Source of the DNA: Arenicella xantha
Lineage (GTDB): Bacteria; Pseudomonadota; Gammaproteobacteria; Arenicellales; Arenicellaceae
DNA length: 64,000 nucleotides
Direction of reading: 5' to 3'
Assembly (NCBI RefSeq): GCF_003315245.1
Contig: NZ_QNRT01000004.1
Coordinates: 62,001-126,000, forward strand
Shown here: positions 38,368 through 48,708 of the stretch, one piece after another
Layout of the letters: every line of letters begins with the position of its first letter
How positions within the stretch are numbered: the first letter of the stretch is position 1
Program-made: the position numbers and the translations under genes
The notes under the pieces: model-generated
The model's database searches: none
What the model was told of the DNA's origin: nothing
What the model saw: the letters and a program-made list of their open reading frames with translations, nothing else

Positions 38368-39810
38368 ATGATTAGTAATAATGTTTTTAATGGCGCATCT
38401 GAGATGACCCTGCTCAAACTAAAAGTAGCTTCTACTATGATAATTAATCGAGTCACCTGCGCCACGCTGCTAAGTGTTGGAATTGGGTTAACTGGGGTAT
38501 CTGCGGCGTCGGCACAAGTAGCGTCAAAAGGTTTAACGCCGGCGGCGAATACGTACCGTTCGTATCAAAATGCATCGATCGTTCGTGATAGTGGTTTGAG
38601 CCAACCGTTAGATTTGCTGAATGACTTTTATCCGGCGGTTGCGGTAACGGTATCGGATCATGACAACGTTCGGCGTCGACCTGACTTTCAGGAAGAAGAT
38701 CTTAAGATCACGGTAGATCCGAGTTTGGCCTACAGAACCAATATCGGACGCCACCAGTTTTACGCTGCCTACAATGGTACGTTTACTTTTCATCAAGACA
38801 TCGAACAAGAAGATGCTGAATCGAATGGCCTGTTTGCGAAAGCTGGTTTGGATTTAAGCCGCCGCTGGGACCTGGATTTATTCGGTGGTTTCGGAGAATC
38901 TTTTGAGGAGCGTGGACTATCCGGTGGTCGTGATTTCTTTCTATTTGATGCTGACAGTTTAAATGCTGGCCCAGAGGAGTTGGAATATAAATCCTTTGGC
39001 GCGGACTTGGCCTACGGTCGTAAGCTTGGAGTATTAAAAGGCGTGTTAGGGTTTGAGCGTGTCGAAACAACCTTTGATAGCGACGATCAATTGCTTCGTC
39101 AAAGTGCGCGAGAGCGTGATCGCGAAAGTGATTCCGTGCACCTCGACGTTGATTGGCAATTCGGTGCTCGAACTTCATTGTTTGGTCGCGTGCAATACAC
39201 TGAAACGGACTACATTAGTATTTTAAACACGCTTGATAGTGAGCAAACTGATTACCTTATTGGGTTACGTTGGAAGCCATCGAGTGCGTTAAGTGGTGTG
39301 CTTGGTGTCGGTCAATCAGAAAAAGATTTCGTTGATCCTAATGTTGAGGATTACGATAGCGACACCTATTATGCCAACCTGAATTATTCTCTGAGTGCGT
39401 TTTCGAATATTCAGTTAGCGGCATCTCGACAAGTCGAAGAGCCGGGTGACGCTCAGTCAAGTTACTACGAAACTGACTTTGTTGGTGTCGGCTGGACGCA
39501 TAGTCTCTCACCTCGTTGGGTTGTTGATGTCTATTCAAAATGGGGCGACGACGACTACAATACCGGTCGTAAAGATAATTTTACCGATTGGGGTATTGGC
39601 GTTGACTACCTCTGGCGTAGCTGGTTAACCGCCGGTTTGTACTACGGTGAAATCGAGCGTGAGTCAAATTTGTCTGATGTGGATTATCAAGACGCCTATT
39701 TCGGATTGCGCTTGAAGTCAGACTTGCGGTCGTGGTTCGGTGGCTCAAAACAACGAGAGATCGAGCCCGCCTCGTTTGATTACCCCAAAAAAACTGGCCC
39801 GAGTCAGTAA
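38368..39810 (+). CDS. Outer-membrane beta-barrel protein (BBP2-like)
   Basis: 480 residues. A hydrophobic segment ending SAASAQ (about 50) is a signal peptide; the true start may be one of the inner ATG codons (38404 or 38437). The rest shows repeating amphipathic strands, with aromatic girdles and repeated [DE]-x-Y patterns, typical of the 'putative beta-barrel porin 2' family that accompanies exopolysaccharide operons. It ends near 480 with a basic, Pro-rich tail rather than a C-terminal Phe. It may be the pore for polymer export or a companion of the Wza-like protein. Confidence 0.8.
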   Translation: MISNNVFNGASEMTLLKLKVASTMIINRVTCATLLSVGIGLTGVSAASAQVASKGLTPAANTYRSYQNASIVRDSGLSQPLDLLNDFYPAVAVTVSDHDNVRRRPDFQEEDLKITVDPSLAYRTNIGRHQFYAAYNGTFTFHQDIEQEDAESNGLFAKAGLDLSRRWDLDLFGGFGESFEERGLSGGRDFFLFDADSLNAGPEELEYKSFGADLAYGRKLGVLKGVLGFERVETTFDSDDQLLRQSARERDRESDSVHLDVDWQFGARTSLFGRVQYTETDYISILNTLDSEQTDYLIGLRWKPSSALSGVLGVGQSEKDFVDPNVEDYDSDTYYANLNYSLSAFSNIQLAASRQVEEPGDAQSSYYETDFVGVGWTHSLSPRWVVDVYSKWGDDDYNTGRKDNFTDWGIGVDYLWRSWLTAGLYYGEIERESNLSDVDYQDAYFGLRLKSDLRSWFGGSKQREIEPASFDYPKKTGPSQ

Positions 39811-40029
39811 TCGTAACTGCCACATAGGCCATGTTGCCACTAGATATTAAATGAGCCCACTAATGTCGACTCAATAATGATCTAGTTTGCTGTTTCGGTG
39901 GTGTAAGTTGCGGTGCCTCACGGCGTTGTGCATGGCTCAGGGCGCTATTGTTTGCGTTCAGTTGTTAATCGCGCCGGCTCTGACGCCGAGTTTTGTAATC
40001 TGCTTATGTTAGTAACATGAGCTAAGAAA

Positions 40030-41367
40030 ATGTATAGGTATCCAGTGTTTCAAGTGGTGCAATCTCCAACTCTTCAACCTGTCTTACGTGCGACGGTGCT
40101 TTATATAGCTCGGCTGTTTTTAGCGCTTGGTATATTGGCGCTGATGCCAGCGCAGGCGCACGCTCAACAAGCACCTGAGATTAAACAGATCGAACTGTTG
40201 TCCGTTTATCTGACCAAGCCGTATCAAAAAATTGCTGATGTGCCCGCGAGTGCTAAGCAAGTGTTAGTGTCCGCGGGGCGTAAATGGAGCTCGATACAAT
40301 TCACTGAACCGACAGTGCCTGGCTGGATTAGCGAAGACTATGTCCGTACTGAGGGCAATGTCGCCACGGTGGCTGCAGACATTTTAAATGTGAGGCTCCG
40401 GCCTAGTTCGCAGTCACGGGTTATGTATCAGCTTGAAAATGGCTACCAAAGTAGCATTCTCGGAAGATACGCAGGCTTTCTGCAAGTATTGTTGCCCGCC
40501 GATTTTACGGTGGCCGTTCGAGAAGGACAGGCGAGTGATGCTGAGTCAGGCGAAACAGTAAAGGCGAATGCGTCGAACGTTATTAACCGTACTCAAGCTG
40601 ACTTGTCGAACACCGCCAAATCGCCTGCGAGTAAGCCTACCTTCAATGCGGGTTCACACCGAATTGCGCCAGGCGATGCAATTTCGCTATTGGTGTTTGG
40701 TGAACCCGATTTAAGTATTCAAAATGTGCGTGTTCCGCAAAATGGTCAAGTCTCGTTTCCGTTGGTCGGGCCAGTGACTGTTGCCGGTAAAACCACGGCG
40801 ATGATTGAATCCGAAATGGAGAAATTATTAGAGCAGGGCTACGTTAAAAACCCTCGATTGTCAGTCACAATTTTTAGCTATAGGCCTATTTTTATCCGCG
40901 GTAGCGTTAACTCTACCGGCGCGTTTCCATACACCGAAGGGTTGACTGTCGCTAAGGCTATTGCGTTGGCTGGTGGCAGTAAGGCCGCCGCTAAGCAAAA
41001 TGGAGTTAGTATTCTCCGTGATGGCGCCACCATCGTCGAGGATCTAGCCATTGACAGCACATTTGAAGTTGCGTCTGGAGACGTAATAAGTGTGACAGAA
41101 GAGTATGGCCAAGCTGGTGAATCATTTATCTATATTCACGGTGAGGTACAACAGCCTGGTGAATATATCTATCGCCGCGGTTTGACGGTTGAGAAAGCCA
41201 TTGTATTAGCCAGTGGCTTTAGTTTGCGGGCGTCGAAACGTAAAGTATCGATTACTCGTTATGCTGGGACGGAAGAAAATGAAAAGCCCACCGAAATGAA
41301 ACGAGTTGAGCTATTTACCCCGGTCGAGCCTGGTGATGTGATCAACGTGGGCGCAAGTTGGTTCTAA
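40030..41367 (+). CDS. Wza-like polysaccharide export protein with SH3-like N-terminus
   Basis: 445 residues. The signal peptide ends near AQAHAQ (46) and has no lipobox cysteine, unlike most Wza lipoproteins. Residues about 60-165 look like one or two SH3-like folds (GWISEDYVRTEGN and NVRLRPSSQSRV), a domain known for binding cell-wall or Pro-rich ligands. The Poly_export domain starts at HRIAPGDAISLLVFGEPDL (210-228) and two SLBB repeats follow to the end. It probably forms the periplasmic or outer-membrane export ring together with the next gene's Wzc-like protein. Well separated (219 bases) from the barrel gene, so it may have its own promoter. Confidence 0.9.
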   Translation: MYRYPVFQVVQSPTLQPVLRATVLYIARLFLALGILALMPAQAHAQQAPEIKQIELLSVYLTKPYQKIADVPASAKQVLVSAGRKWSSIQFTEPTVPGWISEDYVRTEGNVATVAADILNVRLRPSSQSRVMYQLENGYQSSILGRYAGFLQVLLPADFTVAVREGQASDAESGETVKANASNVINRTQADLSNTAKSPASKPTFNAGSHRIAPGDAISLLVFGEPDLSIQNVRVPQNGQVSFPLVGPVTVAGKTTAMIESEMEKLLEQGYVKNPRLSVTIFSYRPIFIRGSVNSTGAFPYTEGLTVAKAIALAGGSKAAAKQNGVSILRDGATIVEDLAIDSTFEVASGDVISVTEEYGQAGESFIYIHGEVQQPGEYIYRRGLTVEKAIVLASGFSLRASKRKVSITRYAGTEENEKPTEMKRVELFTPVEPGDVINVGASWF

Positions 41368-41371
41368 CTAT

Positions 41372-43444
41372 ATGAGCTCAAATTTGAATAGTAACGTTAG
41401 CGCTAATCTGTCTGCTGAAGACACGGTAAAAGAATTTTTTGGTGGTGGTGCTGGAGCTGCGACGACCTCCGATTCAGATGCTTTATCTGTATCGCTGGCT
41501 AATTTGTGGCAGACGATTCATGAGAATCGTTGGGGAATTATCCTGTTTATGATCGCCGGCTGTCTGGCCGGTGTATTTAAGGCGGTATCAGAAACCCCAG
41601 TATATCAAGCACGCCTGACGATGGCGGTTGAGCCGAGTTCGTCTAGAGGCGGTCAAAGCAATGTGTTTGACCCGTTTGCATATCGTTTTTACGAGACCCA
41701 ATACGAATTATTAAAAAGTCGTTCGGTGGCCGAGCGAGTGGTTGATCAGTTACAGTTGGTCGAGCGTGAGTCGGTACAATCTTTATTGCTATCGCCCAGT
41801 ATTTTTCGCTCACTGACACGTGAGTTTACGCGCTTGACTGGTATTTCTTTAGTGGATGAGCCGAAAGTTCCTCAGACTAAAATTGACTTAACGGCTAAAG
41901 AGAAAGAACAGAAGCGTCGCTGGTTGACCGGTATCATTCAGTCTGGGGTTAGTGTTAGTGGTGGCGAAAAAACTAATTTGGTGCAGGTGTCGTTTAGATC
42001 GATCAATCCTGATTTTGCGGCTGAAATAGCCAATGAGCTAGTCAGTGCCTACATCGATCTAGGTTTAGATTCACAGTTAAGCCGGTCTCAGCAAACCACG
42101 CAATGGTTATCGCAGAGGATTGATGGTTTAAAGGTAAGTCTGGATCAGGCTCAGTCTAATTTGCAGCGCTTTTTAGTTGAAGAAAACTTGCTCGATTCCA
42201 GCCGTAGCGCTCAAATTACCACCTCTGAACTACAAACGCTAAATGCCGAATACAATGGTGCACGCGCCAAGCTAGATGAACTTGCTAAGCGGTATGGCGC
42301 GCGTCATCCCAAAATCACTGAAGCGCGCGCAGAGATGTTAGCGGCTAAACAGCGCCTCGATAGTAAATCTCGGTCTATTTCCTCCAGTCGAGAGAAACAG
42401 GTTGAGCTGGCTCGTTTAGAGCGAGATGTGCAGGTCAACCAAGAGTTGTATGAAGCGTTTTTAGCAAAATTTAAGGAAGCTGATATTTCAGCTTCTGGTT
42501 CACAGGTCGCCAGTGCCCGTATTGTCGATCGAGCATTGCCGCCAAGTGGGCCGATTTACCCACAGAAAAACCGAATTATTGTGATGTGGACTCTCGGTGG
42601 CCTGATGTTCGGTATTATGTTGGCCTTTTTAAGGCAGCAGTTGGATTCGACGTTCAAGACCGGTCGAATGCTTGAGGAAAAATTGGGGCTTCCTTTGTTT
42701 GGAATTCTGCAGTCATTAGGTAAGGATACCAAAGCAGTAGAGCGCCACTATCTGGACAACAAACGATCCGTTTTCTCAGAATCGATCAACCACATACGCA
42801 CCGGGATAACTTACAGTAACGTCGATAACCCGCCGCATGTAATGGTGGTTACTTCGTCGGTGCAGAGTGAGGGTAAAACAACCTTGGCGTCGAATCTTGC
42901 CTTATCTTATGCGCAACAAGGAAAAACCTTGCTAATTGATGCCGATTTACGACGCCCTAGGATCAAGCATATTATCGAGACCGATACGCCTTATGGCTTG
43001 GTCGACTATGTCGCAGGCATGGTCGAGTTGTCAGACTGTATTCGACAAGATAAAGACGAAAAAAATCTGTTTATTTTGAATTCGGGCACGACTCCTCCGA
43101 ACCCATTAGAACTTCTTGCTAGCGATCGGTTTCGTCAAATACTGCAAGACTTGCGGGGGCGGTTTGAGCACATCATTATAGATACAGCGCCAGTACTGCC
43201 AGCTAGTGATGCCGTAGTATTGGGTCGCTTAAGCGACGCATTATTAATGGTCGTGCAATCTGATAAGACTACTTTTCACATGGCACGCGATGCAGTTAAG
43301 CGGTTGAATGCAAGTCGGGTTCCGGTGGCTGGGCTAATACTGACTCAAGCTAATATTAAAAAGGCTCATTCGTCTTATTATGGTGGTTATTACGGCTACG
43401 GTGCTTATGCATACGTCGAAGATTCCGCTGCAAAAGAGAGTTAA
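41372..43444 (+). CDS. Wzc-like polysaccharide co-polymerase and tyrosine autokinase
   Basis: 690 residues. The Wzz-type chain-length domain occupies about 45-420, with membrane spans near 55-70 and 410-428 and a long periplasmic coiled coil between. The BY-kinase domain has Walker A SSVQSEGKTT (495-504), Walker A' TLLIDADLRRP (about 522-532) and Walker B in IIIDTAPV. The C-terminal tail is a tyrosine cluster (SYYGGYYGYGAYAY) that is phosphorylated in the family. It controls polymer length and export together with the Wza-like protein, whose gene ends four bases upstream. Confidence 0.95.
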   Translation: MSSNLNSNVSANLSAEDTVKEFFGGGAGAATTSDSDALSVSLANLWQTIHENRWGIILFMIAGCLAGVFKAVSETPVYQARLTMAVEPSSSRGGQSNVFDPFAYRFYETQYELLKSRSVAERVVDQLQLVERESVQSLLLSPSIFRSLTREFTRLTGISLVDEPKVPQTKIDLTAKEKEQKRRWLTGIIQSGVSVSGGEKTNLVQVSFRSINPDFAAEIANELVSAYIDLGLDSQLSRSQQTTQWLSQRIDGLKVSLDQAQSNLQRFLVEENLLDSSRSAQITTSELQTLNAEYNGARAKLDELAKRYGARHPKITEARAEMLAAKQRLDSKSRSISSSREKQVELARLERDVQVNQELYEAFLAKFKEADISASGSQVASARIVDRALPPSGPIYPQKNRIIVMWTLGGLMFGIMLAFLRQQLDSTFKTGRMLEEKLGLPLFGILQSLGKDTKAVERHYLDNKRSVFSESINHIRTGITYSNVDNPPHVMVVTSSVQSEGKTTLASNLALSYAQQGKTLLIDADLRRPRIKHIIETDTPYGLVDYVAGMVELSDCIRQDKDEKNLFILNSGTTPPNPLELLASDRFRQILQDLRGRFEHIIIDTAPVLPASDAVVLGRLSDALLMVVQSDKTTFHMARDAVKRLNASRVPVAGLILTQANIKKAHSSYYGGYYGYGAYAYVEDSAAKES

Positions 43445-43464
43445 GCAGGTATAGCTATTAGACA

Positions 43465-44085
43465 ATGGCAGACTCCCCAATAGCGACCAATCGATTGGTG
43501 AAATCTGCGTCTCTGATCATCGGCTTATGCGCTTGTAGTTGGCTGGCTTTTAGTGCATTCGCGGCTTATACGAGTTTCGCATCGACTGATGTTGGCTTAG
43601 TTAACTCCTATATGAACCCTTATGTGGTGAATACCCCTGATGTTGTAGACCAAGCTAGGATGCTCGAGCTTGATCAGCAGTTGGGCTTTATGGTGTGGGC
43701 GAGTGAGCGCCGCGAGCTTGCTGCTGAACAGTCTAATGTGCTGCGAAAAATGCTAAATGAGCAGCCTTTCCGTTACGCACTGTGGCGGCGTTTAAGTTTT
43801 GCAGAGTTAGATGCTGGTAGTGCAAACGAAGAATATGCATTTGCTGTAAAGCGTGCGCTAATACTGGGTAAATGGAATTTGAAGGAACGTTTGGCGCTTC
43901 TTCATCATTGTGTGGTTAATTTTGCGGCGCTAGAAAACGTGTTACCGAATATGTGTCGGAACGAGCTACTGAATATACCTACAGAGACGCACCGCGGTAC
44001 TGTTTTGGGGGCAGCCGGAGTATCTCTCGACCAGCTAAACGCGGCATTTACCATGGCCGGCGTTACCAATCCTTATACTCAGTAA
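43465..44085 (+). CDS. Membrane-anchored hypothetical protein of the polysaccharide operon
   Basis: 206 residues. One N-terminal membrane span (about 14-36) is followed by a helical region predicted periplasmic. The Leu/Ala-rich helices with ALWRRLSFAELDAGS look TPR-like, but no clear TPR motif can be set. The stop overlaps the next start by one base (TAATG), so it is coupled to the Wzy-like gene. I do not recognise a family. It may help the polymerase or copolymerase. Confidence 0.7.
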   Translation: MADSPIATNRLVKSASLIIGLCACSWLAFSAFAAYTSFASTDVGLVNSYMNPYVVNTPDVVDQARMLELDQQLGFMVWASERRELAAEQSNVLRKMLNEQPFRYALWRRLSFAELDAGSANEEYAFAVKRALILGKWNLKERLALLHHCVVNFAALENVLPNMCRNELLNIPTETHRGTVLGAAGVSLDQLNAAFTMAGVTNPYTQ

Positions 44086-45530
44086 TGCAAAAGTCAGCGT
44101 ACGGGAAACTAAGTATCTGGTCTAAAGCCCTTAATGCCGGGGTTTGGTTTGGCTATTTAGCCATGTTGTTGACTGCGTCATTTATCCAAGACTTTTTTGA
44201 TTCTACGTCTTGGATGGCTTTCAGTGCCGCCTTCTATCTGATTTGTATGCTCCAATTGATGCTGATATTGCTCGGGCTGCAACATAACCGTCGAGCGTTG
44301 CTTGCTGCTAAGTACATGCTTGCGGTGCTTGTGCTTTCGTATTTGTGGCTGTGGCTACAGACATGGGTGCCTTACAGTACTTACGCGCAAGAGCTTTTGT
44401 TTGGTATAGATAGCTCCTTAACTAGCAGTGTGTCCTGGTTTGCGCCAGACCTTACCTGGAGCGTTGTTCCTGAACAAACTCAATTGTTGTTGATGAGTGA
44501 ACTGCTAGTTGGCAGTTTTTTCCTGCTTACACTTAGCTTGCTCACGACTCAGCGGCGGCTAAATCAGTTGCTAATGACATTGGCGCTGGCCGTGCTTATA
44601 CACGCTACGGTGGGTATCGTGGCAAAATATAGTGATGTGTTTTTAATGGATACGGCACAGATCGACGGTCATTACAGCGCGGCTCGTGCATGGTTTATTA
44701 ATCGCAATCATTTTGCCAGTTTCATTAGCTTAAGCATGTGCGGGGCACTCGCTTTGCAATACAAACTGTGGATGTCATCGAGCGATAGCCGTATTGGATT
44801 GGTGTTGTTGAGACAGCTTGCCTCGGGTCAGTGGCTTTCGCTGCTGTGTCTGGTCCTTGGATTGGTCGCACTTTTATTGTCGCAATCGAGGGCGGGGTTC
44901 TTTGGGTTTTGCCTTGCGTTTACGTTAGTGCTAATGGTCTCGGGTGGTTTTAAAACCATACTCGCACAACATAAAAAGGCGCTTATTGGCGTGTTTATCG
45001 GAATCGGAATACTCACTTTCTATTTTGGCTTTGAGTTGTTATCTCGCGTTGATTTTCGTGTTCTTTCTTTAGGTGAGCGTGGTGAGCAATGGGCTACCAC
45101 ATTGGCTGTTATTAAGCATGAGTGGCTGCTTGGATATGGTGGAAATAGTTACGCTACGGTATTTCAAATGGTTAGGGGTAATGAAGAGTTGCGACCGCTA
45201 ATTTATAACCAAGCACATAATGAATTTTTGCATATTTGGCTTGAGCAAGGGTTGGTAGGTTTGATCCTGTGGAGTTCGGTGATCGCACTCTTGCTAATTC
45301 GAGCTCTGCATTTGCTTAGAATAGCCACGAGTCCAGTGATTCGCAGTGCGGTGATTGCGGGCTTGGTGGTGGTGGTTGCGGCACTAATGCAATCATTCTT
45401 TGACTTCAATTTACAGATACTCTCCATCAGACTGTACTTCTTTGTAATAATGGCCATGGTGTTTGCTGCACCATCGATAAAATATCGATCGTCTCGGAAA
45501 AAACGAGTACGAACGGAGCCACGTGACTGA
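44085..45530 (+). CDS. Wzy/O-antigen ligase family polymerase
   Basis: 481 residues from ATG 44085; a longer frame from 43953 would overlap the previous gene by 130 bases. About twelve membrane spans are visible, with a large periplasmic loop holding NRNHFASFISL and the QAHNEFLHIWLEQG motif, both typical of the Wzy_C/O-antigen ligase family. It most likely polymerises lipid-linked repeat units, in step with the Wzc-like protein. Confidence 0.88.
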   Translation: MQKSAYGKLSIWSKALNAGVWFGYLAMLLTASFIQDFFDSTSWMAFSAAFYLICMLQLMLILLGLQHNRRALLAAKYMLAVLVLSYLWLWLQTWVPYSTYAQELLFGIDSSLTSSVSWFAPDLTWSVVPEQTQLLLMSELLVGSFFLLTLSLLTTQRRLNQLLMTLALAVLIHATVGIVAKYSDVFLMDTAQIDGHYSAARAWFINRNHFASFISLSMCGALALQYKLWMSSSDSRIGLVLLRQLASGQWLSLLCLVLGLVALLLSQSRAGFFGFCLAFTLVLMVSGGFKTILAQHKKALIGVFIGIGILTFYFGFELLSRVDFRVLSLGERGEQWATTLAVIKHEWLLGYGGNSYATVFQMVRGNEELRPLIYNQAHNEFLHIWLEQGLVGLILWSSVIALLLIRALHLLRIATSPVIRSAVIAGLVVVVAALMQSFFDFNLQILSIRLYFFVIMAMVFAAPSIKYRSSRKKRVRTEPRD

Positions 45531-45548
45531 CTTAAACTTGATTAGATT

Positions 45549-46490
45549 ATGACAAAAAAAATACTTGTTACTGGCGGAGCCGGATTCCTTGGCTCACATT
45601 TATGTGAGCGGTTATTGGATGCCGGCCATGAGGTCTTGTGCGCAGATAACTATTACACAGGCAACAAGAGCAATATATTGCACTTAATGGAGAATCCTCG
45701 TTTCGAGTTGATGCGGCACGACGTAACCTTTCCGCTGTATGTGGAGGTTGATGAAATCTATAATCTAGCGTGTCCTGCGTCACCGATTCACTATCAGCAT
45801 GACCCTGTCCAAACCACCAAGACCAGTGTGCATGGGGCGATCAATATGTTGGGCTTGGCCAAACGCGTAGGTGCTAAAATATTGCAAGCGTCTACCAGTG
45901 AGGTATATGGCGACCCTAGTATTCATCCGCAAGTAGAGTCTTATTGGGGCAATGTTAATCCCATCGGCATACGCTCTTGTTACGACGAAGGCAAACGCTG
46001 CGCCGAGACCTTATTCTTCGATTATCATCGTCAGCATCAATTACGTATAAAAGTGATGCGTATTTTCAATACTTATGGCCCTCGAATGCATCCTGATGAT
46101 GGGCGAGTCGTATCTAATTTTATTGTGCAGGCATTAAAAGGTGAACCGATTACGATTTACGGCGATGGGTCTCAGACTCGGTCATTTTGTTACGTCGATG
46201 ATTTAGTTGAGGGCATGATTCGGTTGATGGCAACGGGTGACGAAGTTACTGGCCCGATTAATATTGGTAACCCCAACGAATTTACTATTATGGAGCTTGC
46301 TAAAGCGGTTATTGCCGAGACCGGTACAGAGTCTAAGATTATTCAACTCGATTTGCCAAGCGACGACCCTAAGCAACGTAAGCCAGATATTTCACTCGCT
46401 GAGTCAGTTTTAGGGTGGGCTCCAACAGTAGAATTGGAAGCCGGCCTACAACACACTGTGGCCTATTTCCGATCACTGCTTAATGCTTAA
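45549..46490 (+). CDS. UDP-glucuronate decarboxylase (UDP-xylose synthase)
   Basis: 313 residues. SDR Rossmann motif GGAGFLGS (9-16), catalytic Thr-Ser-Glu (116-118) and Tyr145-x3-Lys149 in SCYDEGKR are the signature of UXS enzymes, which convert UDP-glucuronate to UDP-xylose via decarboxylation. Arg in [10 protein letters not shown] and the [10 protein letters not shown] stretch also match. Its presence predicts xylose or a derived pentose in the polymer. A UDP-glucose dehydrogenase to supply the substrate is not in the window. Confidence 0.94.
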   Translation: MTKKILVTGGAGFLGSHLCERLLDAGHEVLCADNYYTGNKSNILHLMENPRFELMRHDVTFPLYVEVDEIYNLACPASPIHYQHDPVQTTKTSVHGAINMLGLAKRVGAKILQASTSEVYGDPSIHPQVESYWGNVNPIGIRSCYDEGKRCAETLFFDYHRQHQLRIKVMRIFNTYGPRMHPDDGRVVSNFIVQALKGEPITIYGDGSQTRSFCYVDDLVEGMIRLMATGDEVTGPINIGNPNEFTIMELAKAVIAETGTESKIIQLDLPSDDPKQRKPDISLAESVLGWAPTVELEAGLQHTVAYFRSLLNA

Positions 46491-46531
46491 CTTGTGAGGC
46501 AAGTGGTGGTATTTAGGTTGTGGAATAAATA

Positions 46532-47698
46532 ATGGCTGGTCAGCCCTGTGACGTGCAATTATTGCGTTGTTTTCGAAGTGACTTTCGTATCAGCATGGAC
46601 GTCTATGCGGACTCTTTGGGGGATGCCTTACTATCGTTAGGGCATCGTGTTGATCATTTTGTGCCGAGCTCTCGACTAGAGCGGTTTTCTAACAATCGAC
46701 TGCTGATGCGTTACTTGCGCTACGTTCACTATCCGCGGAGTATTGCCTCGGTGAGCGACGAATCCCCGGCGATTCAACACGTGGTTGATCATGGCTACGC
46801 CCATCTCTTACCGCGACTTAGTGCTGCTGTAAGAGTTTGCAACGTGCATGACCTTATCCCGATGTTGCAGTGGAAGGGGGCAATTGAGGAAAGCTTGTCA
46901 CTTCAGCAGGCAACCTCAGTGAATCCGCGTCGAGCTCGAAAACCAGTGTTAAACCTACACTCCTTATCGTTTTTGCGGCGCTATGATCACCTCATAACGA
47001 TTAGTGAGAGCTCGGCCATAGATATTCAAAAACATTTGGCTATACCCGCATCTAAAATATCAGTCATTCCTCCGGTTTTGAGCCCAGAGTTTCAACCCGC
47101 AGGTGGATCGGAAATTGACCGTATTCGCAAAAAGTATGGTTTAGCAAAAGATCGCAAATGGGTAATGTTGAGTGGTCGTGAGTTTTACAAAAATCATCCA
47201 ACAGCATTGGCTGCGATAAAACAACTAAAGGCTCGTACTCAGGCACCCATTTCTATAATCAAGACCGGATGGCAGTCTGAAGAGTTTTCGCAACAGCTTA
47301 GTCAGGCTGGCCTTACTGATTGTACGCATTCGGTGCACATCGCTAAGGGCGATATGGCTGGGATCTATAGCGCGGTTGATTGCCTGCTGTTCCCATCATT
47401 ATATGAGGGCTTTGGTATGCCGGTGGCCGAGGCGCTGGCCTGCGGGACCCCTGCGGTTGTTTCAAATCGCGCATCATTGCCTGAAGTTGCTAAGCCCTTA
47501 CTTCACGGCGTAGATGCATTTGATATCGGTGCAATGGTTGATGCTTTGGAGCAAGCACTGTTTGATTTGCCGTTTAGAGATACGATTGCGCAGCAAGGCC
47601 CAATTGAGATGCAACGTTATGCGCCAGCTAATATTGGTGGTGCGGTTAGCCGCTTGTACAGACAGCTGCTTGACGCTAAACGGGCCTCAGCAATCTAG
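46532..47698 (+). CDS. Family 4 glycosyltransferase
   Basis: 388 residues in a GT-B fold. The C-terminal nucleotide-binding half has FPSLYEGFGMPVAEALACG with the E-x7-E pair. The N-terminal half gives no donor or acceptor specificity. Cytoplasmic or membrane-associated enzyme adding a sugar to the lipid-linked unit. Fourth from last position in the plus-strand operon, with a weak ribosome site. Confidence 0.88.
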   Translation: MAGQPCDVQLLRCFRSDFRISMDVYADSLGDALLSLGHRVDHFVPSSRLERFSNNRLLMRYLRYVHYPRSIASVSDESPAIQHVVDHGYAHLLPRLSAAVRVCNVHDLIPMLQWKGAIEESLSLQQATSVNPRRARKPVLNLHSLSFLRRYDHLITISESSAIDIQKHLAIPASKISVIPPVLSPEFQPAGGSEIDRIRKKYGLAKDRKWVMLSGREFYKNHPTALAAIKQLKARTQAPISIIKTGWQSEEFSQQLSQAGLTDCTHSVHIAKGDMAGIYSAVDCLLFPSLYEGFGMPVAEALACGTPAVVSNRASLPEVAKPLLHGVDAFDIGAMVDALEQALFDLPFRDTIAQQGPIEMQRYAPANIGGAVSRLYRQLLDAKRASAI

Positions 47699-47757
47699 CC
47701 TTAGCGCTTTGATTGACTTGATAATATGATGCATCAGTTAACGGGTTTGGGGGAAAT

Positions 47758-48681
47758 TTGAGTAATATTTCAGTGGTGATTCCAAGTTACCAACGAGCAG
47801 AAATTGTGTTGGACACAATTGCACTTTTGTTAGATCAAGTGGTGCCAGCCGACGAGATAATTATTGTAGATCAAACCGCGTATGCGAACTCAGATCGGTT
47901 TGCAAAGGAGTTAAGGCAACTTGATCTGGATGGGAAAATCAGGTGGATTCGTTTAGACCAACCATCTATTCCACATGCAATGAATGTTGGCCTAACAAGG
48001 GCTAAATCGGACTATGTATTATTTTTGGATGACGACTCGAGCTTTAAGCCTACTCTGATCCAAGCTTATTGTGATTACCTTGACCAAGAGGACGTGGTTG
48101 CGGTTGTTGGGCAGGTGGTTCAACCTTATGAAGTTCCCACAGAATTGCCCTTGAGCTACCAAGCGGGGAGTGGAATCTATCGCGATCTTAGCTTTAAGTT
48201 TTACGCTACAGAAGATCGCTGGATTCATAATTGCATGGCTGGAAATCTATTAGTTGATAAGCATCAAGCGCAGCAAGCCGGTGGTTTTGATCAGCAATTT
48301 GAAGGAGTTGCTTACCGTTTTGAAACAGAATTTTGTCGTCGTCTAATTCGTCATTCTGGACAGGCCTTTTTGTTCGGATCTAAGGCTTCAATTGATCATT
48401 TGAAGTTGGCTAGTGGCGGCACTCGTTCAAAGGTTCGGAATTTTCTTACTTCGAGCAGCCCCGTTCACAGCCAAGGGGACTACTATTTCGCGCTCCGCGA
48501 ATCGCAGGGAATTGAGCGTTGCAAGTATATTGCAGTGCGCTTTTTCGGATCGATTATTGCTCGCTTTTACGTGCGTAACCCATGGTGGATTCCGGTACGT
48601 TTAGTGGGAGAGATGAGAGGTCTCGCGGTAGCGTTGCGTAAGCATTGGCAATCACCTATTTATCTAATAGCGGACGAGTGA
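47758..48681 (+). CDS. Family 2 glycosyltransferase
   Basis: 307 residues, starting with TTG 47758; the GGGGGAAA just upstream and the immediate NISVVIPSYQRAE beginning of the GT-A fold support this start. The metal-binding LFLDDDSSF lies near residue 90-98. The C-terminal part has short amphipathic stretches that may bind the membrane. It is the last gene of the plus-strand operon and converges with the minus-strand GT4 gene 27 bases away, with no clear terminator between. Confidence 0.87.
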   Translation: MSNISVVIPSYQRAEIVLDTIALLLDQVVPADEIIIVDQTAYANSDRFAKELRQLDLDGKIRWIRLDQPSIPHAMNVGLTRAKSDYVLFLDDDSSFKPTLIQAYCDYLDQEDVVAVVGQVVQPYEVPTELPLSYQAGSGIYRDLSFKFYATEDRWIHNCMAGNLLVDKHQAQQAGGFDQQFEGVAYRFETEFCRRLIRHSGQAFLFGSKASIDHLKLASGGTRSKVRNFLTSSSPVHSQGDYYFALRESQGIERCKYIAVRFFGSIIARFYVRNPWWIPVRLVGEMRGLAVALRKHWQSPIYLIADE

Positions 48682-48708
48682 GAGTCAAATCAATGCGATA
48701 CAAGGGTG

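Noticed and set aside
38783-39178. Minus-strand 131-codon frame inside the beta-barrel gene
   Set aside because: It is opposite a barrel protein with continuous strand periodicity; its product is Arg/His/Gln-rich without domain signs.
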